Shown piece after piece: positions 1-6,610 of a stretch of DNA of 12,351 nucleotides. The position numbers and the translations under genes were made by a program. Every line of letters starts with the position of its first letter. Position 1 is the stretch's first letter. The notes under the pieces were generated by a model. It did no database searches. It was not told where the DNA came from and saw only the letters and a program-made list of their open reading frames with translations. The DNA comes from Actinomycetota bacterium. Its GTDB lineage: Bacteria; Actinomycetota; Humimicrobiia; Humimicrobiales; Humimicrobiaceae. Where the stretch lies: the NCBI GenBank assembly GCA_004376325.1, contig SOKC01000047.1:1-12351 (forward strand). Reading direction: 5' to 3'.

Positions 1-1329
1 CTAAATTATAAGTGTTGACCTTCTACTTTGATTGAATAACCTGCTTTTAAGATTATTATCCCTTATGATAATCTTGCTTCTTTCAGCACCTACACTGACC
101 ATTGAAACGGGAACCTTGATAATTTTTTCAATGTTTTTTATATAATTCTGAGCCTGTTGGGGAAGATCTTCAAAATTCTTTACCCTGCTTATGTCCTCAT
201 CCCAGCCTTCAAATTCTTCATATACAGGCTGACATTTATGTAAAATAGTCTGATGGCAGGGCATATCTCCATAAACTTTACCTTCATATTTATAGCCTGT
301 ACAAATTTTAATTTCTTTTAGTCCGCTAAGCACGTCCAGCTTGGTTATAGCAACACTATCAATAGTGTTTACCATAACAGAATATTTCAGTATAACCGCA
401 TCCAGCCATCCACATCTCCTCGGCCTTCCGGTTGTAGTTCCATATTCATAACCTTTCTCCCTTAGATACTGGCCAATACTACCGTTTTCCTCGGCCGGAA
501 AAGGACCGGAACCAACTCTTGTGGTATAAGCTTTAACCACACCAATTATCTCATCTAATCTGCCTGGACCTACCCCGGCTCCAACACAAATACCGCCAGC
601 AATAGTAGAAGATGAGGTCACATAAGGATACGTTCCATGATCAATATCCAGCATAGTACCCTGCGCGCCTTCAAACAGCACCCTTTTATTCTTATCCAGG
701 GCTTTGCTTATCAGAAATGTTGTATCAACTATATATCTTTCAATTCGCTTCCCATATTGTTTATATTTAGTAAAAATCTCATCCGGATCAAGAGGCTCCA
801 GTCCATAAATTTTTTCTATAATTGCATTATTTAATTTCAGAGCTTCCTCCAGTTTAGTTCTAAATATCTTTAAATCCTGTAAATCCTGCGTTCTGATACC
901 CGACCTCAGCGCCTTTTCTGCATACACAGGTCCAATACCTTTATGCGTGGTGCCAATTTTGGATTTGCCTAATCTATGTTCACCTGCCTTATCCAGAATT
1001 ATATGATAAGGCATAACCAGATGCGCATTACAGCTTATTCTTAAATTATCAGTACTTATCCCCTTGCTTTCCAGGCTATCCAGCTCTTCTATCAGCACTT
1101 CGGGGTTTAATACCACTCCATTTCCAATAACGCAAGTAACATCCGGGTATAAAATTCCTGATGGAATCAGATGAAGCATGAACCGATCATTTCCTTTAAC
1201 TACAGTATGACCGGCATTGTTACCACCCTGAAACCTTACTACTATATCTACCCTGCTCGAAAGCAAGTCAACAATCCTTCCCTTTCCTTCATCACCCCAT
1301 TGGGTACCAATAATAGCTATACCGGGCAT
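1..1329 (-). CDS. purA: Adenylosuccinate synthetase
   Basis: Cytosolic enzyme that joins IMP and aspartate using GTP to make adenylosuccinate, the first committed step from IMP to AMP. The N-terminus carries the GTP-binding signature GTQWGDEGKG at residues 8-17 and GGNNAGHT at 35-42. With the start chosen here the catalytic Asp and His fall at 13 and 41, the family's usual numbering. The frame also opens with a GTG nine bases upstream (1336-1338), but that GTG overlaps the Shine-Dalgarno AGGAG (1338-1342), which is spaced 8 nt from the ATG at 1329; ATG is therefore the better start, giving 442 residues. One base separates the dnaB stop from this ATG, so translational coupling is likely. The last dozen or so residues after IIIRDN are a basic tail beyond the usual family end. 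The stop (TAG) is the first codon of the window, so the gene is complete. Confidence 0.97.
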   Translation of the reverse strand: MPGIAIIGTQWGDEGKGRIVDLLSSRVDIVVRFQGGNNAGHTVVKGNDRFMLHLIPSGILYPDVTCVIGNGVVLNPEVLIEELDSLESKGISTDNLRISCNAHLVMPYHIILDKAGEHRLGKSKIGTTHKGIGPVYAEKALRSGIRTQDLQDLKIFRTKLEEALKLNNAIIEKIYGLEPLDPDEIFTKYKQYGKRIERYIVDTTFLISKALDKNKRVLFEGAQGTMLDIDHGTYPYVTSSSTIAGGICVGAGVGPGRLDEIIGVVKAYTTRVGSGPFPAEENGSIGQYLREKGYEYGTTTGRPRRCGWLDAVILKYSVMVNTIDSVAITKLDVLSGLKEIKICTGYKYEGKVYGDMPCHQTILHKCQPVYEEFEGWDEDISRVKNFEDLPQQAQNYIKNIEKIIKVPVSMVSVGAERSKIIIRDNNLKSRLFNQSRRSTLII

Positions 1330-1330
1330 T

Positions 1331-2743
1331 TTATTCACTCCTATCTTCAGTCTGGTAAGACTTACTTAAATTTGAAAACGATGCAAACTCTTTATTGAAT
1401 CGTAGATTCAATTTACCTGTAGGCCCATTTCTGTGCTTGGCAATCATAATCTCAGCTTTGCCAGTGTGTTTACTTTCATCTTTCTCATAATAATCATCCC
1501 TGTATATGAACGCAACCAGGTCCGCATCCTGTTCAATTGAGCCTGATTCCCTTAAATCTGCTAAAAGCGGTCTCTTTTTTTCCCTTTTTTCTACTTCTCT
1601 TGAGAGCTGGGATACTGCCACCACCGGAATATTCAGTTCCTTTGCAATACCTTTCAAATTCTGCGATATCTCCGTTATTTCCAGAACCTTATTTCCCCTG
1701 TAATTAGTAGTGGACTGCATTAGCTGGATATAGTCAACAACTATTAGCTTTATATTATTGGTACTGACCATCATACGGGCTCTTGATCTCAAATCCATAA
1801 CTGTTAAAAATGCAGTGTCGTCAATATATATTTTGCACTCCGCTAATTTCTCAACAGCTCTTGCCAGTCTGATCCACTCATCATCTTTTATTTTTCCATC
1901 CCTGAGTTTCTGCAGGTTTATTCTTGATTCTGCACTCATCAACCTTAACGCTACCTGCTGTTTTGACATTTCCAGCGAGAAAATTGCTATTGGAAGTTTC
2001 TCCCTTGTCGCAATATGCTTGGCCATACCCATTACTAATGAAGTCTTACCCATTCCAGGCCTTGAAGCTATAACAATTAAATCAGAATTTTGAAAGCCTG
2101 AAGTTATGCGATCAAAATCTATGTATCCTGTCGGAATGCCGGATATATCAGACTTAGCCTCATGTAAAACTTCTACCAGCTCATAAGCCTCGGTAACTAT
2201 ATCTTTCATCACCGAAACTTTATCTCTGGTACTTCCCCTGTTCAGATCTTTGTATATGGAAAATATCAGCTGCTGTGCCTTATCCACAGTTGAGTTCAGA
2301 TCCTGGGGAACTTCATAACCCATAGTTGCTATTTCAGTAGCTGCATAAATTAATTTTCTTAAGATTGAATTACTTCTTACAATCTGAGCATAATATTCAG
2401 CATTAGCTGCAAGAGGAATATTACTTATAAGAGAATGAACAAAAGTTTTCCCCCCCACTTCATCCAGCAGTCCCCTTTTTCCAAGATGATCTGCTACAGT
2501 TATGGGATCTGCAGGTTCACCTTTTACATACAACTCTTTTACTGTATTGAAAACTTCCTGGTTAGATTTCCGGTAGAAATCTTCAGCAGTTACCACTTCA
2601 ATAACCGATATTATGGCATCTCTTGAAATCAACATAGCCCCCAGTAAAGACTCTTCAGCCTCTATGTTATATGGAGGTATCCGCTCCAATTTACTGGTGT
2701 CAAGTGGATAAAGCTTTCCTTCTTTTTTTATTTGATCTTGCAT
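1331..2743 (-). CDS. dnaB: Replicative DNA helicase DnaB (DnaC in Bacillus naming)
   Basis: Hexameric RecA-fold helicase that unwinds DNA at the replication fork and works with primase. The 470-residue length is usual for the family. The N-terminal domain starts at PPYNIEAEESLLGAML (about 23-38). The C-terminal motor shows Walker A SRPGMGKTS at 227-235, Walker B with VVDYIQLM at 335-342, and the motif LADLRESGSIEQDAD around 394-408; the conserved KHRNGPTG lies near 436-443. No intein interrupts these motifs, although dnaB is a frequent intein site. It follows rplI by 8 bp, and its own Shine-Dalgarno is weak, so it may be translated by coupling to rplI. It sits in the conserved rplI-dnaB-purA order. 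Confidence 0.97.
   Translation of the reverse strand: MQDQIKKEGKLYPLDTSKLERIPPYNIEAEESLLGAMLISRDAIISVIEVVTAEDFYRKSNQEVFNTVKELYVKGEPADPITVADHLGKRGLLDEVGGKTFVHSLISNIPLAANAEYYAQIVRSNSILRKLIYAATEIATMGYEVPQDLNSTVDKAQQLIFSIYKDLNRGSTRDKVSVMKDIVTEAYELVEVLHEAKSDISGIPTGYIDFDRITSGFQNSDLIVIASRPGMGKTSLVMGMAKHIATREKLPIAIFSLEMSKQQVALRLMSAESRINLQKLRDGKIKDDEWIRLARAVEKLAECKIYIDDTAFLTVMDLRSRARMMVSTNNIKLIVVDYIQLMQSTTNYRGNKVLEITEISQNLKGIAKELNIPVVAVSQLSREVEKREKKRPLLADLRESGSIEQDADLVAFIYRDDYYEKDESKHTGKAEIMIAKHRNGPTGKLNLRFNKEFASFSNLSKSYQTEDRSE
1338..1342 (-). promoter_or_regulatory. Shine-Dalgarno site that fixes the purA start
   Basis: AGGAG on the minus strand, inside the last codons of dnaB. It is 8 nt from the ATG at 1329 but overlaps the GTG at 1338, so it can only serve the ATG. 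Confidence 0.75.
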
Positions 2744-2751
2744 ATAAATTA

Positions 2752-3399
2752 TTAATCTTTATCTTTAGATTTGATCCTGGTTTTTCTCTTATCTTCTTTT
2801 TCTACTTTCTTTAAACTTTCTTTACTTTTAGCCTCCACCTTATCCTTTTCACCTTTTTCTTTCTCTGCTTCCACTTTCTGTTTTTCCTCTTCTGATAAGC
2901 TTTCGGCTTTTTCTTTCTCTGCTTTATGAGCTTTAATTAATTCTTTTGATTTCTCATCTGGCTCAACTATCACTTTTGCAGAGCTTTTAACTTCCTTATA
3001 TAATCTTAGCTCTATCTCATATTCTCCTAATTCCTTTATATGCTCCTGCATATCAATTTTCTTTCTGTCTATTTCTATTTTTCTTTCTTCAGAGATCTTT
3101 TCAGCAATATCTTTATTGGTTATGGAGCCATAGAGTTTTCCTTCTTCGCCAGTTTTTACAATAAAGGTAACCTGGAGACCTTCCAGCTTTTTGGCAAGCT
3201 CTTCTGCTTCTTTTATATTTCTGGCTTCTAATTTTACAGCAGCTTGCTTGACCAGCTTCATTTGATTTATATTGCCCCTGGTCGCAGGCACCGCTAATCC
3301 ATTGGGTATCAAATAATTATTTGCGTAACCAGATTTTACCTCTACCGTATCTCCTACATCTCCTAACTTTTCATGATAATCGGTAAGTATGACTTTCAA
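2752..3399 (-). CDS. rplI: Ribosomal protein L9 with long charged C-terminal tail
   Basis: Large-subunit ribosomal protein that binds 23S rRNA through its N-terminal domain. The N-terminal signature runs from MKVILTDYHEKLGDVGD into GYANNYLIPNGLA (1-36), and the C-terminal domain has the EEGKLYGSIT motif at 85-94. The conserved fold ends at about residue 147, the normal end of L9. Residues 148-215 are an extra tail made almost wholly of Lys, Glu, Asp, Ala and Ser, likely helical or disordered. The start codon is TTG (3397-3399), six bases after a strong AGGAG (3406-3410); no ATG fits the conserved N-terminus. A 117-bp gap separates it from rpsR, longer than other gaps in the block. Confidence 0.95.
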   Translation of the reverse strand: MKVILTDYHEKLGDVGDTVEVKSGYANNYLIPNGLAVPATRGNINQMKLVKQAAVKLEARNIKEAEELAKKLEGLQVTFIVKTGEEGKLYGSITNKDIAEKISEERKIEIDRKKIDMQEHIKELGEYEIELRLYKEVKSSAKVIVEPDEKSKELIKAHKAEKEKAESLSEEEKQKVEAEKEKGEKDKVEAKSKESLKKVEKEDKRKTRIKSKDKD

Positions 3400-3512
3400 A
3401 TCTTTCTCCTATCTTCTGCTTCAAGATTAAATTGATTATTTCGACCGGCTGAAAGTACCAGCACCAATATCAGTCCTAAAATTGCCCCCCAGCAATAGTA
3501 CCAGGGAAGATT
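3396..3512 (-). other. Short open frame with a hydrophobic segment between rpsR and rplI
   Basis: The gap between rpsR and rplI contains a 38-codon open stretch that ends in TGA overlapping the rplI TTG start. It encodes an aromatic start (PWYYCWG), about 15 hydrophobic residues (Ile/Leu/Val) and then a charged end (LEAEDRRKI). It looks like one membrane segment. There is no ATG and no Shine-Dalgarno, so it may be chance or the remnant of a lost gene. In Bacillus, membrane-protein genes (yybS, gdpP) occupy this place between rpsR and rplI; a link to them is only a guess. Confidence 0.2.
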
Positions 3513-3516
3513 TTAT

Positions 3517-3834
3517 TTATCTTTTAAAATAAGGTATAAGAGCGATAACTCTTGCTCTCTTGATAGCCATAGCTATTTTTCTTTGATGCTGCCCACAATT
3601 TCCAGTTGACCTTTTTGGTCTTATCTTACCCTTATCAGAAATAAATTTTCCAAGCAAACTTACATTCTTGTAATCAATATTATTAATATTCTCTTTGCAG
3701 AAATAACAGAATCTTTTTCTCTGCCTCAAGTTAAGCATAGATCCAGTTGCACTTCTTAGATTCCTATCTCTTAGATTCCTATCTCTTAGATTCCTATCTC
3801 TTAGCTTTCTATTATTTTTATTTTTCCTGGCCAA
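3517..3834 (-). CDS. rpsR: Ribosomal protein S18 with repeat-bearing N-terminal extension
   Basis: Small-subunit ribosomal protein that pairs with S6 on the central domain of 16S rRNA. The core runs from about residue 38 to 105 and includes IDYKNVSLLGKFISDKGKI and the C-terminal AIKRARVIALIPY. Four possible zinc ligands are kept (C43, C46, C80, H83), the 'C+' form of S18. The N-terminal extension of about 37 residues is very basic and holds three copies of the 5-residue unit LRDRN at residues 11-25, encoded by a 15-bp tandem repeat. The start is TTG (3832-3834), 7 nt after GGGAG (3842-3846); MARK at the N-terminus matches the family. It lies 41 bp after ssb. Confidence 0.96.
   Translation of the reverse strand: MARKNKNNRKLRDRNLRDRNLRDRNLRSATGSMLNLRQRKRFCYFCKENINNIDYKNVSLLGKFISDKGKIRPKRSTGNCGQHQRKIAMAIKRARVIALIPYFKR
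3755..3804. repeat. 15-bp tandem repeat in rpsR
   Basis: Three perfect copies of CTTAGATTCCTATCT (plus-strand reading; 3755-3769, 3770-3784, 3785-3799) followed by the first five bases of a fourth. The unit is a multiple of three, so S18 gains LRDRN units without a frameshift. Perfect identity suggests recent expansion by slippage. Confidence 0.95.
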
Positions 3835-3875
3835 TTAAAGTCTCCCTTTCTATATTTAAATTGACAACATTTAAT

Positions 3876-4373
3876 CTAAAATGGTATATCCTCATCACTA
3901 AAGTCAGCTTCTTCAATACCACCTTTGCCGGATGCACCTTTGCCGGATACACTCCCCCCAGATACACCTTCACCAGATACACTCCCACTGGATACACCCT
4001 CTTCTGCCCTGGGATTTTTCTCAAGTCTACAAGAAGCAAATTCCAGACTTGGCGCTATAACATTGGCAATAATTTTTACTGTCGATCTCTTCTGACCATC
4101 CTTACTTTCCCAGCTATCCTGTGAAAGCCTGCCCGAAACCAGAACTCTGTCTCCTTTGCTTAAGCTTTCAGCACAGTTTTCTGCCAGTTTATACCAGGCA
4201 GTAACATTAAAGAAGTCCACCTGGGTTTCCCATTCACCAGAATTTTTATTCTGAACATTTCTGTTAACCGCAAGTCCAAAACTTGCTACTGCAGTTCCAC
4301 TTGGAGTAAATCTAAGTTCAGGGTCCCTGGTTATATTTCCCAGAACAGTTATATTGTTAACACCAAAAGCCAT
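3876..4373 (-). CDS. ssb: Single-stranded DNA-binding protein
   Basis: Binds and protects single-stranded DNA in replication, repair and recombination, normally as a tetramer. The OB-fold domain covers about residues 1-112, with NNITVLGNITRDPELRFTPSG at the N-terminus (near 6-26) and DFFNVTAWYKLAENCA near 53-68. The extreme C-terminus is acidic and ends DEDIPF, the peptide that recruits partner proteins. The linker between them (127-151) consists of five units of the form (V/A)SGxG or close variants, encoded by 15-bp repeats. ATG start with GGTGGT upstream. It sits between rpsF and rpsR, its usual place, and is presumably transcribed from the promoter upstream of rpsF. Confidence 0.97.
   Translation of the reverse strand: MAFGVNNITVLGNITRDPELRFTPSGTAVASFGLAVNRNVQNKNSGEWETQVDFFNVTAWYKLAENCAESLSKGDRVLVSGRLSQDSWESKDGQKRSTVKIIANVIAPSLEFASCRLEKNPRAEEGVSSGSVSGEGVSGGSVSGKGASGKGGIEEADFSDEDIPF
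3921..3995. repeat. Degenerate 15-bp tandem repeat in the ssb linker
   Basis: Five 15-base units at 3921-3935, 3936-3950, 3951-3965, 3966-3980 and 3981-3995. The first two differ at one base (ACCTTTGCCGGATGC / ...GATAC); the others vary in the middle. On the minus strand they encode residues 127-151: VSSGS, VSGEG, VSGGS, VSGKG, ASGKG. Confidence 0.9.
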
Positions 4374-4408
4374 AACAGACCACCTTCTTTTGATTAACTT
4401 ATAATCAT

Positions 4409-4699
4409 TTAGGATTCATCACTTTTTACAACCATATGACGCAGTACTTTGTCATTGATTTTATTTATTCTATCCAGTTCAGAAATAACATCACTTTTGC
4501 CATTAAAATAAACTATAATGTAATAGCCATTTTCCTGTTTTTTAATAGAATAGGTTAACTTTCGAACTCCCCATTTGTCGATATCGGAAACTTTACATTT
4601 TTCTTTTTCGAGTAACGAGGTAATTTTGGACAATTCTTTGTCAATAGCTTCTTCTTCAAGGGATGGGTCAAAAATAACCACTAATTCATAATTTTTCAA
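4409..4699 (-). CDS. rpsF: Ribosomal protein S6
   Basis: Small-subunit protein that binds 16S rRNA as a pair with S18. The 96-residue length and the pattern MKNYELVVIFDPSLEEE, GVRKLTYSIKKQENGYYIIVYFN and the end DKVLRHMVVKSDES match the family. The start is TTG (4697-4699), 9 nt after AGGAGG (4709-4714); the nearby ATG is out of frame, and another TTG upstream runs straight into a stop. First gene of the rpsF-ssb-rpsR-rplI-dnaB-purA block, preceded by a promoter and a two-hairpin leader, so it may be autoregulated by S6:S18 as in many bacteria (inference). Confidence 0.96.
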   Translation of the reverse strand: MKNYELVVIFDPSLEEEAIDKELSKITSLLEKEKCKVSDIDKWGVRKLTYSIKKQENGYYIIVYFNGKSDVISELDRINKINDKVLRHMVVKSDES

Positions 4700-4719
4700 T
4701 CTTGCAATCCTCCTATGGA

Positions 4720-4757
4720 CTAATTTTAATAATTAGGTTCTACCGCTACAGTAGAAC
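4720..4757 (-). promoter_or_regulatory. Two-hairpin leader upstream of rpsF, possible S6:S18 autoregulatory element
   Basis: On the minus-strand transcript, GTTCTAC and GTAGAAC (4737-4743 / 4751-4757) form a 7-bp stem around a 7-nt loop. It is followed at once by CTAATT / AATTAG (4720-4725 / 4731-4736), a 6-bp stem with a 5-nt loop that ends 5 nt before the AGGAGG ribosome site. Position fits the S6:S18-binding leaders known upstream of rpsF. I do not see the CCG element reported for that motif on the transcribed strand, so the identity is uncertain; the two stems themselves are directly visible. Confidence 0.4.
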
Positions 4758-4825
4758 AGAAAGATAATAAGATAAAAAAAGAATTTTTTAATTTTTCACC
4801 TTATATTATCAATACCATTAGGGAT

Positions 4826-4852
4826 ATTATAACATTTGAAACCATTAATCAA
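4826..4852 (-). promoter_or_regulatory. Predicted sigma-70-type promoter for the rpsF block
   Basis: Minus strand: a perfect -10 TATAAT (4826-4831) preceded by TGT, giving the extended -10 TGTTATAAT. A -35-like TTGATT lies at 4847-4852 with a short 15-bp spacer, which the extended -10 could offset. The predicted start is near 4819, giving a leader of about 120 nt. The 4700-4894 gap otherwise holds an AT-rich tract and the hairpins; no clear terminator for mscS was seen. Confidence 0.55.
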
Positions 4853-4894
4853 TAATAAATCCCGATAAAATTTATAAACACAAGAGAAGCCGCT

Positions 4895-5770
4895 TTAACC
4901 TTTATTTCTCATATATATATTGGTGCAGGGATAAGGAATTTCGATTCCTACCTTGTCAAATTTATCTTTTATCCTCTTTCTAAGCTGCCTTGAAATAGTC
5001 CACTGTTCAGCAGGCTTTACCTTGCAGATTACAGTAAATACTACTGCTGAATCTCCCAGTTTACTCACTCCGCCATTACCAAGTATTGTTGGCCTCTCTA
5101 AGATGACCTCCTTATATTTTTTATCATTCATCAGCTCACTAAATACTTCTTCCAGAACCTCTACCACCCTATCTGTATTTTCACTATAATGGACACCAAC
5201 CTCTACCAGAGCCCTTGACCAGACATGGGTGCGATTGCTTAACCTATTTATCTCACCATTAGGTATGAAGTGAACCGTACCTTCAATATCCCTGATTACT
5301 GTAGCTCTCAAATTAAACCTTTCAACCGTTCCAGTTGTGTCTCCTATAGTTACTATATCATTTATCTGATACCACTGCTCAAGCAGTATAAATGTCCCGT
5401 TTATTAAATCTTTGATAAGGCTTTGAGCGCCAAAACCAATCACGATGCCTGCCACTCCGGCGCCGGCAAGCAGAGGTGTGACACTTATTCCGATCTGATC
5501 GGCTATTATTAATATGGCCGCCACTGCTGCTACCACAATTACCAAATTAGACACGACGCTGGTAAAAGTATAGGTACGTTTCTTAATTACCATTTTCTCA
5601 TCGCTAATCTTCTTATCAACCAGTCTTCTCATTCTTCCGGCGATGATTCTAACCACTATTATTACAATTAAAAGTACCGCTATTACTATTACTATATTAA
5701 GCCAGTTATCCAGAAAGTTTTTAAATATATTACCTGTAGCTACTTCCAAATTATCTGTGTTATTTTCCAT
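4895..5770 (-). CDS. Small-conductance mechanosensitive ion channel, MscS family
   Basis: Inner-membrane channel that opens under membrane tension to release solutes after hypo-osmotic shock. The 291-residue protein has three predicted membrane segments: about 24-45, 70-91 and 96-128. The third is the Gly/Ala-rich pore helix (AGAGVAGIVIGFGAQSLIKD). The signature of the cytoplasmic beta domain follows: QWYQINDIVTIGD, then GTVHFIPNGEINRLSN around 164-179. The C-terminal alpha/beta vestibule completes the fold. The size is close to E. coli MscS (286 residues). ATG start with GGAAGGTG upstream. It stands between the salvage operon and the ribosomal block, probably with its own or read-through transcription. 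Confidence 0.93.
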   Translation of the reverse strand: MENNTDNLEVATGNIFKNFLDNWLNIVIVIAVLLIVIIVVRIIAGRMRRLVDKKISDEKMVIKKRTYTFTSVVSNLVIVVAAVAAILIIADQIGISVTPLLAGAGVAGIVIGFGAQSLIKDLINGTFILLEQWYQINDIVTIGDTTGTVERFNLRATVIRDIEGTVHFIPNGEINRLSNRTHVWSRALVEVGVHYSENTDRVVEVLEEVFSELMNDKKYKEVILERPTILGNGGVSKLGDSAVVFTVICKVKPAEQWTISRQLRKRIKDKFDKVGIEIPYPCTNIYMRNKG

Positions 5771-5824
5771 TTTTTAGCACCTTCCTTAAATTCTTTTTTT
5801 AAATATTAAATGACCATCTTTATG

Positions 5825-5866
5825 TTTTATAGATTTTTTTATAATTATTTAAAATTATCTATAAAA
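5825..5866. repeat. AT-rich inverted repeat upstream of the channel gene
   Basis: TTTTATAGAT (5825-5834) and ATCTATAAAA (5857-5866) are perfect inverted copies. The loop contains a second, overlapping pair, ATAATT / AATTAT (5841-5846 / 5853-5858). It lies between the phosphatase gene and mscS. It could be a weak terminator for the upstream operon or simply reflect the AT richness of the 139-bp gap. Confidence 0.35.
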
Positions 5867-5909
5867 AATTCCTGACTTTAAATTTAGCAGCAGTCTTAAT
5901 TTCCTTAAT

Positions 5910-6584
5910 TTAATTTCTATTCCTGAGCCCGCTATAAATCCCTATAACTTTATCCTCGCTATCATCATATACCTGTTTTATATGTCCGGTGTAATTTATT
6001 GCTGAAATATATGGGAACCCCCTGTCAATTACCACAATATTTATTGCCCCCTGGCGCTGAATAATTGATCTCCACCTGGGTATCGGGATCTGAAGCCAAT
6101 GCACCAGCAGAGAAAGTATCACTCCTCCATGAGTTACTACTGCAACACTACTGCCATCTTCATTCTCATTTACTATATTATCAATTTCAGCTACAGCTCT
6201 TTCTTTTACTTGCTTAAAACTTTCCCCTCCTGTCGGACAGTTATTATATGGGTCAGCAAGCCAATTCTGATAATCGTCATGAAACATCCTGTTTATCTGG
6301 TCAAATTTCATTCCTTCCCATTTTCCAAAATTTATCTCTTTTAAATTTTCTCTGGCAATTATCTTTAAATTTTTGGTTTTGTTTATGATATTTGCTGTAT
6401 CTATAGCCCGCCTTAACAGACTACTGTATATATTTGAAAAATCTACCTTCGAGAGGTATTTTGCAGCAAGCCTTGCCTGCTTGAAGCCTACCCTGGTCAG
6501 TCCAATATCCTTATCTCCCTGATATCTTCCATCCTTATTCCACAATGTTTGACCATGCCTGATTAAAAATAATTTTATGCCCAT
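5910..6584 (-). CDS. Histidine phosphatase family protein (phosphoglycerate mutase-like / CobC-like)
   Basis: Cytosolic phosphatase or mutase that works through a phosphohistidine. Visible features are the catalytic motif LIRHGQT with R9 and H10, the SSLLRRA segment with an active-site Arg near 58-59, E83 in LKEINFGKWEG, and the second catalytic His at 152 in VTHGG. The 224-residue length and the FGKWEG motif fit the branch that includes alpha-ribazole phosphatase (CobC) and broad-specificity GpmB-like enzymes; the substrate cannot be settled here. It follows the nicotinate phosphoribosyltransferase gene by 26 bp with a good ribosome site (GGAAGAAGGA), so it belongs to the same operon. In that setting a nucleotide or phosphoribosyl substrate is possible, but this is only inference. 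Confidence 0.85.
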   Translation of the reverse strand: MGIKLFLIRHGQTLWNKDGRYQGDKDIGLTRVGFKQARLAAKYLSKVDFSNIYSSLLRRAIDTANIINKTKNLKIIARENLKEINFGKWEGMKFDQINRMFHDDYQNWLADPYNNCPTGGESFKQVKERAVAEIDNIVNENEDGSSVAVVTHGGVILSLLVHWLQIPIPRWRSIIQRQGAINIVVIDRGFPYISAINYTGHIKQVYDDSEDKVIGIYSGLRNRN

Positions 6585-6610
6585 AAAATTCCTTCTTCCC
6601 TTCTTCTCTT

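Noticed and set aside
1327..1338. GTG at 1338 as the purA start
   Set aside because: It overlaps the AGGAG that serves the ATG at 1329, and the ATG start places catalytic D13 and H41 at the family's usual positions.
1331..2743. Intein in dnaB
   Set aside because: The motor motifs are continuous and the protein has the standard length.
3818..4039. Minus-strand 73-codon frame overlapping ssb in another phase
   Set aside because: Its repetitive content comes from the ssb linker repeat read out of frame; it lacks its own ribosome site and family features.
3747..4124. Plus-strand frame antisense to rpsR and ssb with repeated Leu-Asp-Ser-Tyr units
   Set aside because: It is the reverse reading of the two 15-bp repeats; the minus-strand frames are unmistakable S18 and SSB.
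4779..4797. A/T-run inverted repeat downstream of mscS as a terminator
   Set aside because: It is only A and T runs with poor pairing, and it lies beyond the predicted rpsF promoter, so it would be inside the leader.
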